From G963717155 sp963717155 (GTDB lineage Bacteria; Actinomycetota; Thermoleophilia; Gaiellales; JALYLC01), in the NCBI GenBank assembly GCA_963717155.1, contig OY970326.1, positions 1,054,001 to 1,118,000 on the forward strand: a DNA stretch of 64,000 nucleotides. The letters run 5' to 3'. Positions 28,737-37,333 of the stretch are shown here, one piece after another; the stretch's first letter is position 1; every line of letters begins with the position of its first letter. The translations under genes were made by a program, and so were the position numbers. The notes under the pieces are model-generated. The model saw nothing but the letters and a program-made list of their open reading frames with translations. It was not told the origin of the DNA and did no database searches.

Positions 28737-30382
28737 ATCGACGGGAAGAGCTCGAAGTAGCTCGGGTTGAAGACGAGTCCGTGCACCCGCTTGCTGACGA
28801 ACTTCGGGATCTCACGGTTCATGAACGGCGCCCATGGCGCCTGCTTCATGAACTCGAGGTCGAGCTTCGCCCACATCGCGTTGCGCGCCGCGCCGAGCGG
28901 CATCGCCCGCGCCGCGTCGATCTGCTTGTTGAGCGCCGGGATGTTCGTGTTCGAGTTGTTGTTGTTCCCGACGTTCACGATGTGCTCGCCGTTCAGCAGG
29001 ATGTCGATGAAGTCCTGGCCCTCGGGGTAGTCCTGGTTCCAGTCCTGGAACATGATCTGCGGATCGCCCTTCTGGGTCGCGATCGTGTCCCAGTAGACCG
29101 ACTCGTCGAGCGTCTTCACGCTCGTCTTGAAGCCGAGCGTCGAGAGCACGCCCGCGAGGTACTGCGCCGCCTTCGGCGTCGGGTCGGTGTTGTGGGCCCA
29201 CACGTCGACCGTCATGCCGGCGTCGCCGGATTGCTTCACCAGCGCCTTCGCCTTCGCGAGGTCGTAGGGGTAGAGGTTGTGAGCCTTGTACGCGGACCCG
29301 AATCCCGGGGGCAGGATGTTCTCGGTCGGCGTGCCCTGCCCGCCGAAGATCTTGACGAGCGCGGTGCGGTCGATCGCGTAGTTGACCGCCTGGCGCACGG
29401 CCAGCTTGTCGAACGGCGGCTTGCGCTCGTTCATCGCGAAGTAGGTCACGTTGTTGCGTACGAACGGATGTACCTGGCTCGGGAACTGCGCCTTGAGCTG
29501 CGTGTAGCGGTCGGTCGCGATCGGCTCGAAGTACCAGTCCAGCTCGCCGTCGGCGGTCATGTTCACGGCCGCGTCCGGCGTGACGCCGATCTTGACGTCG
29601 ATGCCGTCCATGTGTCCACCGGGCGTGTTCGGCGTCCACTGCTTGAAGTTCGGGTTCCGGCGGATCGTCACCGACTGCTTGGGCGTGTACTTCGTGATCA
29701 TGTACGGGCCGGTCGCGACCCGCCACTTGTCGATCGTCGAGACGTCCTTGTCGGGCGTTCCCTTCGGGACCACGAAGGCGAACGGAACCGCCATGTACGC
29801 GAGGAACGTCCCGTCCGGTGCCGTCAGATGGAACGTGATCGTGTGCGCCTTGTCGTTCGCGACGATCCCCTTGATCCCGCCCTTCTTCGTCTTCGCGTAG
29901 GCGTTCGCTCCGACGATGCCGGTGTAGAAGCCGACGCCTCCCGAGTTGATGCGGAAGAGGCGCTCGATCGTGAACTTGAAGTCGGAGGGCTGCACGGCGC
30001 GATTGACGGGCGGCGAGAAGCGGACGTCCGTGCGTACGTGGAACGTGTACGTCAGGCCGTCCTTGGATACGGTCGGCATCGCCGTGGCGATATCGGGGAC
30101 GATCGTCGCGCTCTTCTTCGGGTCATCGGTGCGCACGTACGTCAGGAGCCCGTCGTTCGTCGCCTCGAAGATCTCCCAGCCCTCGTTCGTGTACGAGAGG
30201 CCCGGGTCGAGGTGGTCGGGGCTGTCCGGGATGCCCGCGAGCAGGATCCCCCCGTTCACCGGCGTCGTGTCGTCGCCTTGCGCGGCGGGTTTCGTCACGC
30301 CGGCGGTGACCCCGATCGACGCTGCGAGAGCGAGCGCCGCGAGCGAGGCGAGTGCGAGGCGCATGCGGGGACGCAGTCTCAT
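28721..30382 (-). CDS. Peptide/opine-type ABC substrate-binding protein (SBP_bac_5), paralogue 1
   Basis: 553-aa extracytoplasmic receptor of the DppA/OppA family. The signal peptide is MRLRPRMRLALASLAALALA with cleavage near ASIGVTAG; no lipobox is present. The family block RFSPPVNRAVQPSDFKFTIE and the later LAVRQAVNYAIDRTALVKIF are clear. Long stretches match the upstream gene almost residue for residue (for example YAKTKKGGIKGIVANDKAHT), so the two are tandem duplicates. The ATG overlaps the upstream stop in ATGA. Ligand unknown. Confidence 0.9.
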   Translation of the reverse strand: MRLRPRMRLALASLAALALAASIGVTAGVTKPAAQGDDTTPVNGGILLAGIPDSPDHLDPGLSYTNEGWEIFEATNDGLLTYVRTDDPKKSATIVPDIATAMPTVSKDGLTYTFHVRTDVRFSPPVNRAVQPSDFKFTIERLFRINSGGVGFYTGIVGANAYAKTKKGGIKGIVANDKAHTITFHLTAPDGTFLAYMAVPFAFVVPKGTPDKDVSTIDKWRVATGPYMITKYTPKQSVTIRRNPNFKQWTPNTPGGHMDGIDVKIGVTPDAAVNMTADGELDWYFEPIATDRYTQLKAQFPSQVHPFVRNNVTYFAMNERKPPFDKLAVRQAVNYAIDRTALVKIFGGQGTPTENILPPGFGSAYKAHNLYPYDLAKAKALVKQSGDAGMTVDVWAHNTDPTPKAAQYLAGVLSTLGFKTSVKTLDESVYWDTIATQKGDPQIMFQDWNQDYPEGQDFIDILLNGEHIVNVGNNNNSNTNIPALNKQIDAARAMPLGAARNAMWAKLDLEFMKQAPWAPFMNREIPKFVSKRVHGLVFNPSYFELFPSMWLSK

Positions 30383-32013
30383 GACGTCAGCTCCATTGAG
30401 GGGAACATCTCGTAGTAGGTGCCGTTGAAGACGAGGTTGTGCAGACGCGCCGAGACGTACTTCGGCAGCTGGCGGTACATGAACGGCACCCAGGGGGCGT
30501 CTTGCTTCATGAACGCCGCGTCGAGGGATGCCCAGGCCCGGTCGCGCGCCGGGCCGAATGGCATCGCGCGGGCCGCGTCGATGCGCTTGTTCAGCGCGGG
30601 GATGTCGACGTTCGAGTGCACCTGGTTGCCCACGTTCACGATGTGCTCGCCGTTCAGCTGCACGTCGATGAAGTCCTGCGCCTCGGGGTAGTCCTGGTCG
30701 AACTGCACGAACGCGATCTGGGGATCGCCCTTCTGCGTCGAGATGGTGTCCCAGTAGACCGACTCGTCGAGCGTCTTGACGCTCGCCTTGAAGCCGAGCG
30801 AGTCGAGCACGCTCGCCACGTACTCGGCGGCCTTCGGCGCCGGATCGGTGGAGTGGCTCCAGACCGTGACCGCCATGCCCGCATCGCCCGAGGACTGGAC
30901 GAGCGCCTTGGCCTTGGCGAGGTCATACGGGTAGAAGTGGTGCGGCTCGTAGGCAGCGCCGAGGCCGGGCGGGACGATGTTCTCGGTCGGGATGCCCTGG
31001 CCACCGAAGATCTTGACGAGCGCGGTGCGATCCACTGCGTAGTTCAGCGCCTGGCGCACGGCGAGCTTGTCGAACGGCGGCTTGCGGTGGTTCATCTCGA
31101 AGTACGTGATGTTGTTGCGGTCGAAGGTGAAGACCTGCTTGGGGTAGCGCGCCTTCAGCTCGGTCAGCCGATCGCCCGGGACCGCGCCGAAGTACCAGTC
31201 GAGCTGGCCGTCCGTGGTCATGTTGACGGCGGCCTCGGGCGTGACCCCGATCTTGATGTCGATCTCGTCGAGATGTCCGTTCGGCGAGTTCGGCGTCCAC
31301 TGCTTGAAGTTCGGGTTCCGCTTCAGGACGATCTGCTGCTTCGGCACGTACGTCGTGATCATGTACGGGCCCGTCGCAACGCGCCACGCCGCGACCGTCG
31401 AGATGTCGCGATCGGGCGTTCCCTTGGGCACGGCGAACGCGAACGGGATCGCGACGTAGTCGAGGAACGTCCCATCCGGCGAGGTCAGGTGGAAGACGAT
31501 GGTGTGCGCCTTGTCGTTGGCGACGATGCCCTTGATGCCGCCCTTCTTCGTCTTCGCGTAGGAGTTCGCGCCGACGATGCCCGTGTAGAAGCCGACGCCG
31601 CCGGAGTCGATGCGGAACAGCCGCTCGATCGCGAACTTGATGTCGGACGGCTCGACCTCGCGGTTGACAGGCGGGGAGAAGCGCACCCCGCTGTGCATGC
31701 GGAAGCTGTACGTGCGGCCCCCGTCGCTGACGGTCGGCATCGCCACGGCGAGGTCGGGGACGATCTGCGAGCCGGCCCCGCCGCTCGCCTTCCTGAACGT
31801 GAGCAGGCCGTTGCCGGTCGCCTCGAGGGTCTCCCACCCCTCGGTCGCGTACGAGAGCCCGGTGTCCAGGTGATCCGGGTTGTCCGCGATCGCGGCCTTC
31901 AGCGTGCCACCGGACGCCTTGCGCGCGGCGGATGCTCCCGGGAGTCCGAGCGTCGCGACGGAGAGCGCGGCGGCCAGGCCGGCGGTAGCGACGAGCGCGA
32001 GCGCACGCCTCAT
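30379..32013 (-). CDS. Peptide/opine-type ABC substrate-binding protein (SBP_bac_5), paralogue 2
   Basis: 544-aa secreted receptor, paralogue of the next gene. The signal peptide covers about residues 1-29 (MRRALALVATAGLAAALSVA, cut near GASAARK). Shared blocks include GGVGFYTGIVGAN and KTLDESVYWDTI. Differences cluster in short surface patches, such as VPGDRLTELKARYPKQ against IATDRYTQLKAQFPSQ, suggesting related but different ligands. The ATG at 32013 shares ATGA with the aminotransferase stop. Confidence 0.9.
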   Translation of the reverse strand: MRRALALVATAGLAAALSVATLGLPGASAARKASGGTLKAAIADNPDHLDTGLSYATEGWETLEATGNGLLTFRKASGGAGSQIVPDLAVAMPTVSDGGRTYSFRMHSGVRFSPPVNREVEPSDIKFAIERLFRIDSGGVGFYTGIVGANSYAKTKKGGIKGIVANDKAHTIVFHLTSPDGTFLDYVAIPFAFAVPKGTPDRDISTVAAWRVATGPYMITTYVPKQQIVLKRNPNFKQWTPNSPNGHLDEIDIKIGVTPEAAVNMTTDGQLDWYFGAVPGDRLTELKARYPKQVFTFDRNNITYFEMNHRKPPFDKLAVRQALNYAVDRTALVKIFGGQGIPTENIVPPGLGAAYEPHHFYPYDLAKAKALVQSSGDAGMAVTVWSHSTDPAPKAAEYVASVLDSLGFKASVKTLDESVYWDTISTQKGDPQIAFVQFDQDYPEAQDFIDVQLNGEHIVNVGNQVHSNVDIPALNKRIDAARAMPFGPARDRAWASLDAAFMKQDAPWVPFMYRQLPKYVSARLHNLVFNGTYYEMFPSMELTS

Positions 32014-33389
32014 CGGACGGCGCCCAGAGGACCGACGCGGCCCTCGGCGATGGCCAGTGCGACTGCCGGCATCGCCTCGGCCGCGCGCTCCAGCGTCAGA
32101 TCGACGTCGTCGTCCGAGTGGGCCGCGGAAAGCAGGAACAGTCCCTCCTGTGGCGGCTGGATCAGGATCCCGCGATCGAGGAGCTCGCGCTGGAACGTGG
32201 GGAACGGGCTCTTCTCGACGATCGCGATTGCCTCCCGGTAGTTGTGCGGCGGGCTCGCGGCGAACCACAGCTGGAAGAGCGCGCCCGTGCCGCTCCAGCA
32301 CGCCTCCAGCTCGGCAGACCGTGCGACCTCTACCAGGCCGTCGGCCAGGCGTCGGCCACGCGCATCGAGTTCGTCGTAGAAGCCCGTCCCCCCCGTCGCG
32401 GCCATCGTCGCTATGACGGCGGCGCATGCGATCGGGTTAGCGTTGTACGTGCCGCCGTGCATCGTGCGGCCCTCGCTGACGACCGCCATCGCCTCGCGCG
32501 TGCCGCCGACCGCGGCGACCGGGAAGCCGCCGCCGACCGCCTTCGCAAGCACGGTGAGGTCGGGCTCGATCCCGAACAGGCCCTGCGCACACTCGCGACC
32601 GACGCGGAACCCCGTGAGAACCTCGTCGAAGATCAGCAGTGCGCCCGCGGCCCGCGTCAGCTCGCGGAGTCGTTCGAGATAGCCGGGCGCCGGCAGGATC
32701 CCGCCGCCGTTCCCCATGATCGGCTCGGTGATGACGGCGGCGATGTCGTCGCCGTGCTCGGCGAAGGCCTGCTCGACCGCCGCCGCGTCGTTCCACGGCA
32801 GCACGAGCAGCGACGCCGCAACCTCGGCGGCCATGCCCGTCGAGCCCGGGACGGCGTTCGGCTGCTCGGCGGGCCCGGCGCTCGCGAGCTCCGGGTGCGC
32901 GGAGAAGTGGATCGCGTCGGACCAGCCGTGGTAGTGGCCCTCGAAGCGCACCACCAGGCGGCGCCCGGTCGCCGCGCGGGCGAACCGCAGCGCGTACTGC
33001 ACGCACTCGGTTCCCGAGTTCCCGAGGCGGAGGAGCTCGATCGACGGAACGCGGGCGGCGATCGCATCGGCGGCCTCGGCCTCGAGCTCGTGGCACAGCG
33101 CGAGGTGGCTGCCGCGCTCGTTGATCGCTCGCGTCACCGCGGCGAGCAGCTCGGGCGGCCGGTGTCCGAGAATCAACGGCCCCTGTCCCATCTGGTAGTC
33201 GACATACGTCGTGCCGTCGACATCCGTGACGTGAGACCCGCTCGCCTCGGCGACGTAGATCGGTGTCGGCGCCCAGCCTGCACGCGGCGAGCGCGTACCC
33301 GAACCGACACCGCCGGCGAGGTGCTGCTGCGCACGTTCGTAGAGGCGCTGCGACTGCGCGGTCGCGCGGACCGGCCGGGTCGTGCTCAT
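32010..33389 (-). CDS. Class III aminotransferase (glutamate-1-semialdehyde aminomutase-like)
   Basis: 459-aa PLP enzyme. The family blocks YVDYQMGQGPLILGH, LRLGNSGTECVQYALRFARA and FEGHYHGWSD are present, as are ITEPIMGNGG and the cofactor Asp in LLIFDEVLTGFRVG. The PLP lysine is in VLAKAVGGGFPVAAVGG (about residue 285). It sits in a sugar-kinase and peptide-importer operon, not near heme genes, so it is more likely a catabolic amine transaminase or aminomutase than HemL. The ATG at 33389 has AGGAGG 4 nt upstream; both ends overlap neighbours in ATGA. Confidence 0.87.
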   Translation of the reverse strand: MSTTRPVRATAQSQRLYERAQQHLAGGVGSGTRSPRAGWAPTPIYVAEASGSHVTDVDGTTYVDYQMGQGPLILGHRPPELLAAVTRAINERGSHLALCHELEAEAADAIAARVPSIELLRLGNSGTECVQYALRFARAATGRRLVVRFEGHYHGWSDAIHFSAHPELASAGPAEQPNAVPGSTGMAAEVAASLLVLPWNDAAAVEQAFAEHGDDIAAVITEPIMGNGGGILPAPGYLERLRELTRAAGALLIFDEVLTGFRVGRECAQGLFGIEPDLTVLAKAVGGGFPVAAVGGTREAMAVVSEGRTMHGGTYNANPIACAAVIATMAATGGTGFYDELDARGRRLADGLVEVARSAELEACWSGTGALFQLWFAASPPHNYREAIAIVEKSPFPTFQRELLDRGILIQPPQEGLFLLSAAHSDDDVDLTLERAAEAMPAVALAIAEGRVGPLGAVR

Positions 33390-34180
33390 GTTGCCTCCTG
33401 TCGGTCGCGGGGAGCCCAGGCGCCGGGGTGTCCGCACGCCTCGGCGGCCGCCTCGGCGCCGGCTCGTAGGGAGTCTCGCGCATCGCCGTCGATAAGCGTC
33501 GAGGCAATGAACGCGGCGATCAGCGCATCGCCCGCGCCCAGCGTGTCGACGACCTCTGCTGGAAGGGCCGGTTGCTCGAAGCGTCCCGTCGCGGTGTGGG
33601 CGACGCTGCCCGCATCACCGAGCGTCGCGACCGAGATCCGCGCGCCGCGTGCGACCGCGTCGGCCGCCGCGTCCGCGTCGCCCGAGAAGAACGCCACCTC
33701 GAGGTAGGGGGCAAGGCTCGCGGCGAGCTCGCTGTCCCACGCGTCGCAGAAGTCGCAGGAGAGGCGCACGGCGGACCCGTGCAGCGCGGGCGCGAAGGCC
33801 AGCGCGTCGGGCTGGCGCGCCAGGTGCACCCAGCGATAGCCGGCGAGCCGAGCCGCGACGTCCGCCGAGACGCGGTAGGCGGCTGCGACACCGTACTCCT
33901 CGAGCACGAACCGACGCTCGCCATGGTCGAGCTCGACGAGCGTGACGCCGCTTCGGCCCACGCGCACCTCGATCCCGTCGACGCCGACTCCGGCCGCACG
34001 GGCCTGATCGACGATCGCGTGCCCCTCGTCGTCGTCCCCGACCGCGCCGTAGTAGTCGGCGGCGAGTCGAACGGCGACGTTCAGCGCATTGCCTCCGGGG
34101 AGGTCGTACCGGTCGTCGCCGATGTAGCGATCGATGCAGTTGTCGCCGACACACGCAACACGAGGGGCGGTCAGGGTCAC
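33386..34180 (-). CDS. PfkB family sugar kinase, fructoselysine 6-kinase (FrlD)-like
   Basis: 264-aa ribokinase-fold kinase. The N-terminus GDNCIDRY with PGGNALNVAVRLA, the VGDDDEGHAI loop and the ending GHPGAW resemble FrlD, which phosphorylates Amadori compounds such as fructoselysine. The catalytic Asp is in DTLGAGDALIAAF. The GTG at 34180 has GAGG 5 nt before it; the longer frame upstream would run over the operators at 34223-34259. First gene of the ten-gene operon. FrlB-type deglycase is not encoded in the window, so the substrate assignment is tentative. Confidence 0.82.
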   Translation of the reverse strand: MTLTAPRVACVGDNCIDRYIGDDRYDLPGGNALNVAVRLAADYYGAVGDDDEGHAIVDQARAAGVGVDGIEVRVGRSGVTLVELDHGERRFVLEEYGVAAAYRVSADVAARLAGYRWVHLARQPDALAFAPALHGSAVRLSCDFCDAWDSELAASLAPYLEVAFFSGDADAAADAVARGARISVATLGDAGSVAHTATGRFEQPALPAEVVDTLGAGDALIAAFIASTLIDGDARDSLRAGAEAAAEACGHPGAWAPRDRQEAT

Positions 34181-34222
34181 CTGGCCTCGAGCCTCGACAT
34201 CCGATTCCTTCCGTCGCGAGTG

Positions 34223-34259
34223 TGAGAGCGTTCTCAGTCCGGTGGTGAGAACGCTACCA
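34223..34259. promoter_or_regulatory. Paired LacI-type operators in the kinase-lacI divergent region
   Basis: TGAGAGCGTTCTCA (34223-34236) is a near-perfect inverted repeat with the CG centre typical of LacI-family sites. A second copy, TGAGAACGCTACCA (34246-34259), is 23 nt away centre to centre and overlaps the probable -10 of lacI. Binding at both would repress the leftward operon and the regulator itself (inference). Confidence 0.7.
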
Positions 34260-34260
34260 T
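34255..34260 (+). promoter_or_regulatory. -10 element (TACCAT) of leaderless lacI-type gene
   Basis: TACCAT ends 6 nt before the ATG at 34267 and lies within the second operator half, so repressor binding would block it. Confidence 0.45.
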
Positions 34261-34266
34261 GCGCCA

Positions 34267-35277
34267 ATGGCCCGGACAATCCGCGATGTCGCGCGCGAGG
34301 CCGGTGTGTCCCAGGCAACTGCCGCGCGGGCGCTTGCAGGCTATGGATACGTCAGCGACGGGGCGCGCCGGCGCGTCCGCCAGGCCGCGACGACGATCGG
34401 ATACCGGCCGAACGTGGTCGCGCGCGCTCTGGTATCAGGTGCAACTAAGACGATCGGCGTCGTGGTCGGCGACATCGAGAATCCGTTCTTCGCCGGTGCG
34501 GCTCGCGGGATCGCCGACGTGCTCGAACGCGATGGCTACACGCTGCTGCTCGCGAACTCGGACGAGGATCTCGGACGCGAGCAGCGCGCGGTGGAGGCAC
34601 TGCGTTCGCGACAGGTCGACGGGCTCGCCGTCGTTCCCAGCTCGGGCGACGACGGAGCGCATCTCGCCGCGATCCTGCGCGAGGGGCGGCCGGTCGTCCT
34701 GCTCGATCGACCGATCGCCGGGCTCGCGGCAGACGCCGTCCTGGTCGACAACCGCGCCGGAGCTGCGCGCGCCGTGCGTCATCTGGCGCTGCTCGGGCAC
34801 CGCCGTATCGGTCTGGTCGGCGACTCGCCCGGCATCGCCTCCACTGCCGAGCGCATCGACGGCTATCGCTCGGCGCTCTCCGTGGTCGGCGAGGCCGATC
34901 CGACCGACGCGCTCGTGTCCCTCGGCGGCTCGACGATCGACGAGGGTCACCGGTCTGCGCTCCGGTTGCTGCAGCGGCCCGACCGCCCCTCCGCGCTCTT
35001 CACCGTCAACAACTTCATGACCGCAGGGGCGCTCCGCGCGGTGCGCGAGCTCGGCCTGCGCATGCCCGACGACATCGCGCTCGTCGGCTTCGACGATCTC
35101 GACTGGACGACGCTCGTCGACCCGCCGATCACGGTCGTCGCTCAGCCGGTTGCCGAGCTCGGCCGCGCGGTCGCCGAGCGCCTGCTCGCGCGCCTGCGTG
35201 GAGACACCGGGGTGCCCCGCGAGCTGCGACTCCGAACACGGCTGGTCGTGCGCGGCTCGTGTGGGGGCCGGGCGTGA
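34267..35277 (+). CDS. LacI family transcriptional regulator
   Basis: 336-aa repressor. The N-terminal helix-turn-helix reads TIRDVAREAGVSQATAARAL (residues 4-23), followed by the hinge NVVARALVSGATKTIGVVVG. The sugar-binding core has IENPFFAGAARGIADVLERD and the closing FDDLDWTTLVDPPITVVAQP. Its own promoter carries two LacI-type operators, which points to self-control and control of the divergent kinase-transporter operon. The stop overlaps the M20 peptidase start in GTGA, so the peptidase is in the same regulon. The inducer is probably a sugar or a sugar-amine adduct. Confidence 0.92.
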   Translation: MARTIRDVAREAGVSQATAARALAGYGYVSDGARRRVRQAATTIGYRPNVVARALVSGATKTIGVVVGDIENPFFAGAARGIADVLERDGYTLLLANSDEDLGREQRAVEALRSRQVDGLAVVPSSGDDGAHLAAILREGRPVVLLDRPIAGLAADAVLVDNRAGAARAVRHLALLGHRRIGLVGDSPGIASTAERIDGYRSALSVVGEADPTDALVSLGGSTIDEGHRSALRLLQRPDRPSALFTVNNFMTAGALRAVRELGLRMPDDIALVGFDDLDWTTLVDPPITVVAQPVAELGRAVAERLLARLRGDTGVPRELRLRTRLVVRGSCGGRA

Positions 35278-36404
35278 GCCGGGAGGCCGCAGAGCTGGTC
35301 GGCGCACTCGTCGAGCTCGACTCCACGAACCCCCAGCTCGTACCCGGCGGCGCGGGAGAGGGACCGGTCGCCGACCATCTCGCTCGGCGTCTCGCGCACG
35401 CGGGGCTCGAGCTCGACGTCTGGGAGGTGCTCCCCGGCCGCCCGAACGTGGTCGCGACGCTGCGCGGGACGGGCGGTGCGCGCACCCTCATGCTGTGCGG
35501 CCACACGGACGTCGTCCGTGGCAGCGAGCAGCAGTTCCGGCCCGAGCTGCGCGACGGCCGCCTGTACGGGCGCGGAGCGGTCGACATGAAGGGCGGTATC
35601 GCCGCGGCGGTGCTCGCCGTCGAGCGGATCGCGCGCGGTGGGCGGCCGCCCGGCGACCTCGTGCTGGCGCTCGTGGTCGACGAGGAGTGGCTCAGCGCAG
35701 GAGCGGAGGCACTCGTCGGGAGGCATGTCCCGGACGCGGCGATCTTCCCGGAGCCGTCGAACCTCGACGTGCTGCTCGAGCACGGCGGGTTCGCCTGGTT
35801 CGAGGTCGAGAGCCAGGGATTCGAGGCTGCGGGCGGCGACACCGATCACGGACGCGACGCCATCGCGATGCTCGGGCCGGTCCTCAGCGACATCCGCGCG
35901 CTCGATCGCGAGTTCGCGACCAGGCCCGCGCCTCCCTGGGGCCGGGCGAGCATCCACGCGTCGACGATCGCCGGTGGCGACCAGCTGCCCGTGTATCCCG
36001 CGACGTGCACCGTCGGAGTCGAGCGCTGTCTGATCCCCGGCGAGACCTGGCGTGGGGCCGAGGACGAGATGCGTCGGATGCTCGCGCGCGCCAGGGCCGT
36101 CGATCCCGCCGTCGACCTGTCGCTGCGCACGATCGTCGGCCGCGATCCGATCGCGGTCGATCCCGACGAGCCGGTCGCCCGGTCGCTGCTCGCCGCGTTC
36201 GAGGCCGAGCTCGGCTACCGCCCGGTCGTGCGCGGCGAGATCGGCTGGATGGACTCGGGCATCCTCTTCGAGTCGGGCGTGCCCTGCGCGACGTTCGGGC
36301 CGACGGGCGGAGGAGAGCACACCGGCACGGAGTGGGTCGACATCGGCTCGGTCGAGGAGTGCGCGCGCGTCCTCGAGCGGACGGCGCGCGCGTTCTGCGC
36401 GTAG
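35274..36404 (+). CDS. M20 family metallopeptidase (ArgE/DapE/carboxypeptidase G2 type)
   Basis: 376-aa zinc hydrolase that splits N-acyl amino acids or small peptides. Metal residues are visible: His77 in CGHTDVV, Asp104 in GAVDMKGG, the catalytic Glu pair in DEEW (137-138), Glu in FPEPS, and a final His in GGGEHTGTEW. The GTG at 35274 is preferred over 35259 because it forms the GTGA overlap with lacI. Co-regulation with a peptide-type importer suggests it processes the imported compound. Substrate unknown. Confidence 0.88.
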   Translation: MSREAAELVGALVELDSTNPQLVPGGAGEGPVADHLARRLAHAGLELDVWEVLPGRPNVVATLRGTGGARTLMLCGHTDVVRGSEQQFRPELRDGRLYGRGAVDMKGGIAAAVLAVERIARGGRPPGDLVLALVVDEEWLSAGAEALVGRHVPDAAIFPEPSNLDVLLEHGGFAWFEVESQGFEAAGGDTDHGRDAIAMLGPVLSDIRALDREFATRPAPPWGRASIHASTIAGGDQLPVYPATCTVGVERCLIPGETWRGAEDEMRRMLARARAVDPAVDLSLRTIVGRDPIAVDPDEPVARSLLAAFEAELGYRPVVRGEIGWMDSGILFESGVPCATFGPTGGGEHTGTEWVDIGSVEECARVLERTARAFCA

Positions 36405-36423
36405 GCGGAAAGGGCGCGATCCT

Positions 36424-37333
36424 CTAGGTCGGCGCGAGGATCCGCCGCATGATCTCGACCAGCCGCCGCCCCGAGGTGCGCTCGTCGTCGTCCATGTCGA
36501 CGTCGTAGCAGACGATGTCGATGCCGAGACATGCGGGATCGACGGCGAGCGGTCGGGCGAGCGCGATCAGCTCGTCGGCCGTGAGGCCGCCTTCCTGCTG
36601 CGCTGGGGTTGCCGCGAAGGCGATTCCCGAGAGCACGTCGACGTCGATCGAGAGCCAGTAGCGCCCGGCGCGCGCTCGCAGCTCGTGCGCGACCTGGGAG
36701 CCGAGCCGATCCTGGTCGGCGCGTTGCACGCTGGCGGCGTCATGTGAGATGTCCGCGCCGAGCTCGGCCGGCAAGAGCGCCCCGTAGGTATGCGCCTCAT
36801 CGCTGTCGCGGTGCCCGAGGAACGCGATGTGGGAGGGAGCTACGAGGCGGCGTCACCGTCCCGAGCTCGATCAGCGCCCGGTCGCCCACGCCGGCCACGA
36901 TCGCGACCGGCATGTCTGCCGACTCGCCGGTCGGACTCGTCTTGCCGTCGTAGGTGTCGAGGTGGCCGTCGATGTACGCGAGGCCGAGCGGCCCGCTGTG
37001 CGCGAGGCGGAGTGCTGCGGCGACACCGGGCACGAGCGTGCAGCACCCGCCGAGCACCACCAGGAAGGCGTCCTCGCGTAGCAGCGGCCCGAGGCCGTCA
37101 CGGATTCCGCGGCTCGTCTCGACGACCGACGGGTAGCCCATGATCCCGCTCGCCTCGTCGCGCTCGGTCCCGACGATGCGGACGTCGAGGTCGCCGGCGT
37201 CGCGCGCTCCGAGCGCCTCGACGATTCCGAGCTCGCGCAGCGTCGCCGGTGCGAGCTCGGTGCCGCCCGGCTTGCCGTACGAGTCGATCGGCACGCCGAC
37301 GACGACCGACTCGCGCGGGCCGGGATGGCTCAC
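36424..37333 (-). CDS. Arginase/agmatinase family protein with altered metal motifs, one frameshift
   Basis: About 302 aa, ureohydrolase fold, predicted to hydrolyse a guanidino or similar C-N bond. The usual GGDH reads GGCC, DAHxD reads DGHLD, and SxDxDxxDP reads SIDVDVLSG; EGGL follows. Two Mn-ligand positions are therefore changed, as in some divergent members. A 1-nt shift near 36845 divides the gene, after the VTPP stretch. The GTG at 37333 overlaps the M42 stop in GTGA, so the two are co-transcribed. Substrate uncertain; loss of activity is possible. Confidence 0.75.

Noticed and set aside
32010..33389. Calling the class III aminotransferase hemL.
   Set aside because: Sequence blocks fit the broad family, but the operon is for sugar-amine and peptide uptake with no heme genes.
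34180..34318. An upstream start at 34318 for the PfkB kinase.
   Set aside because: It would run through both LacI operators and into the divergent lacI gene; GTG 34180 has a ribosome site.
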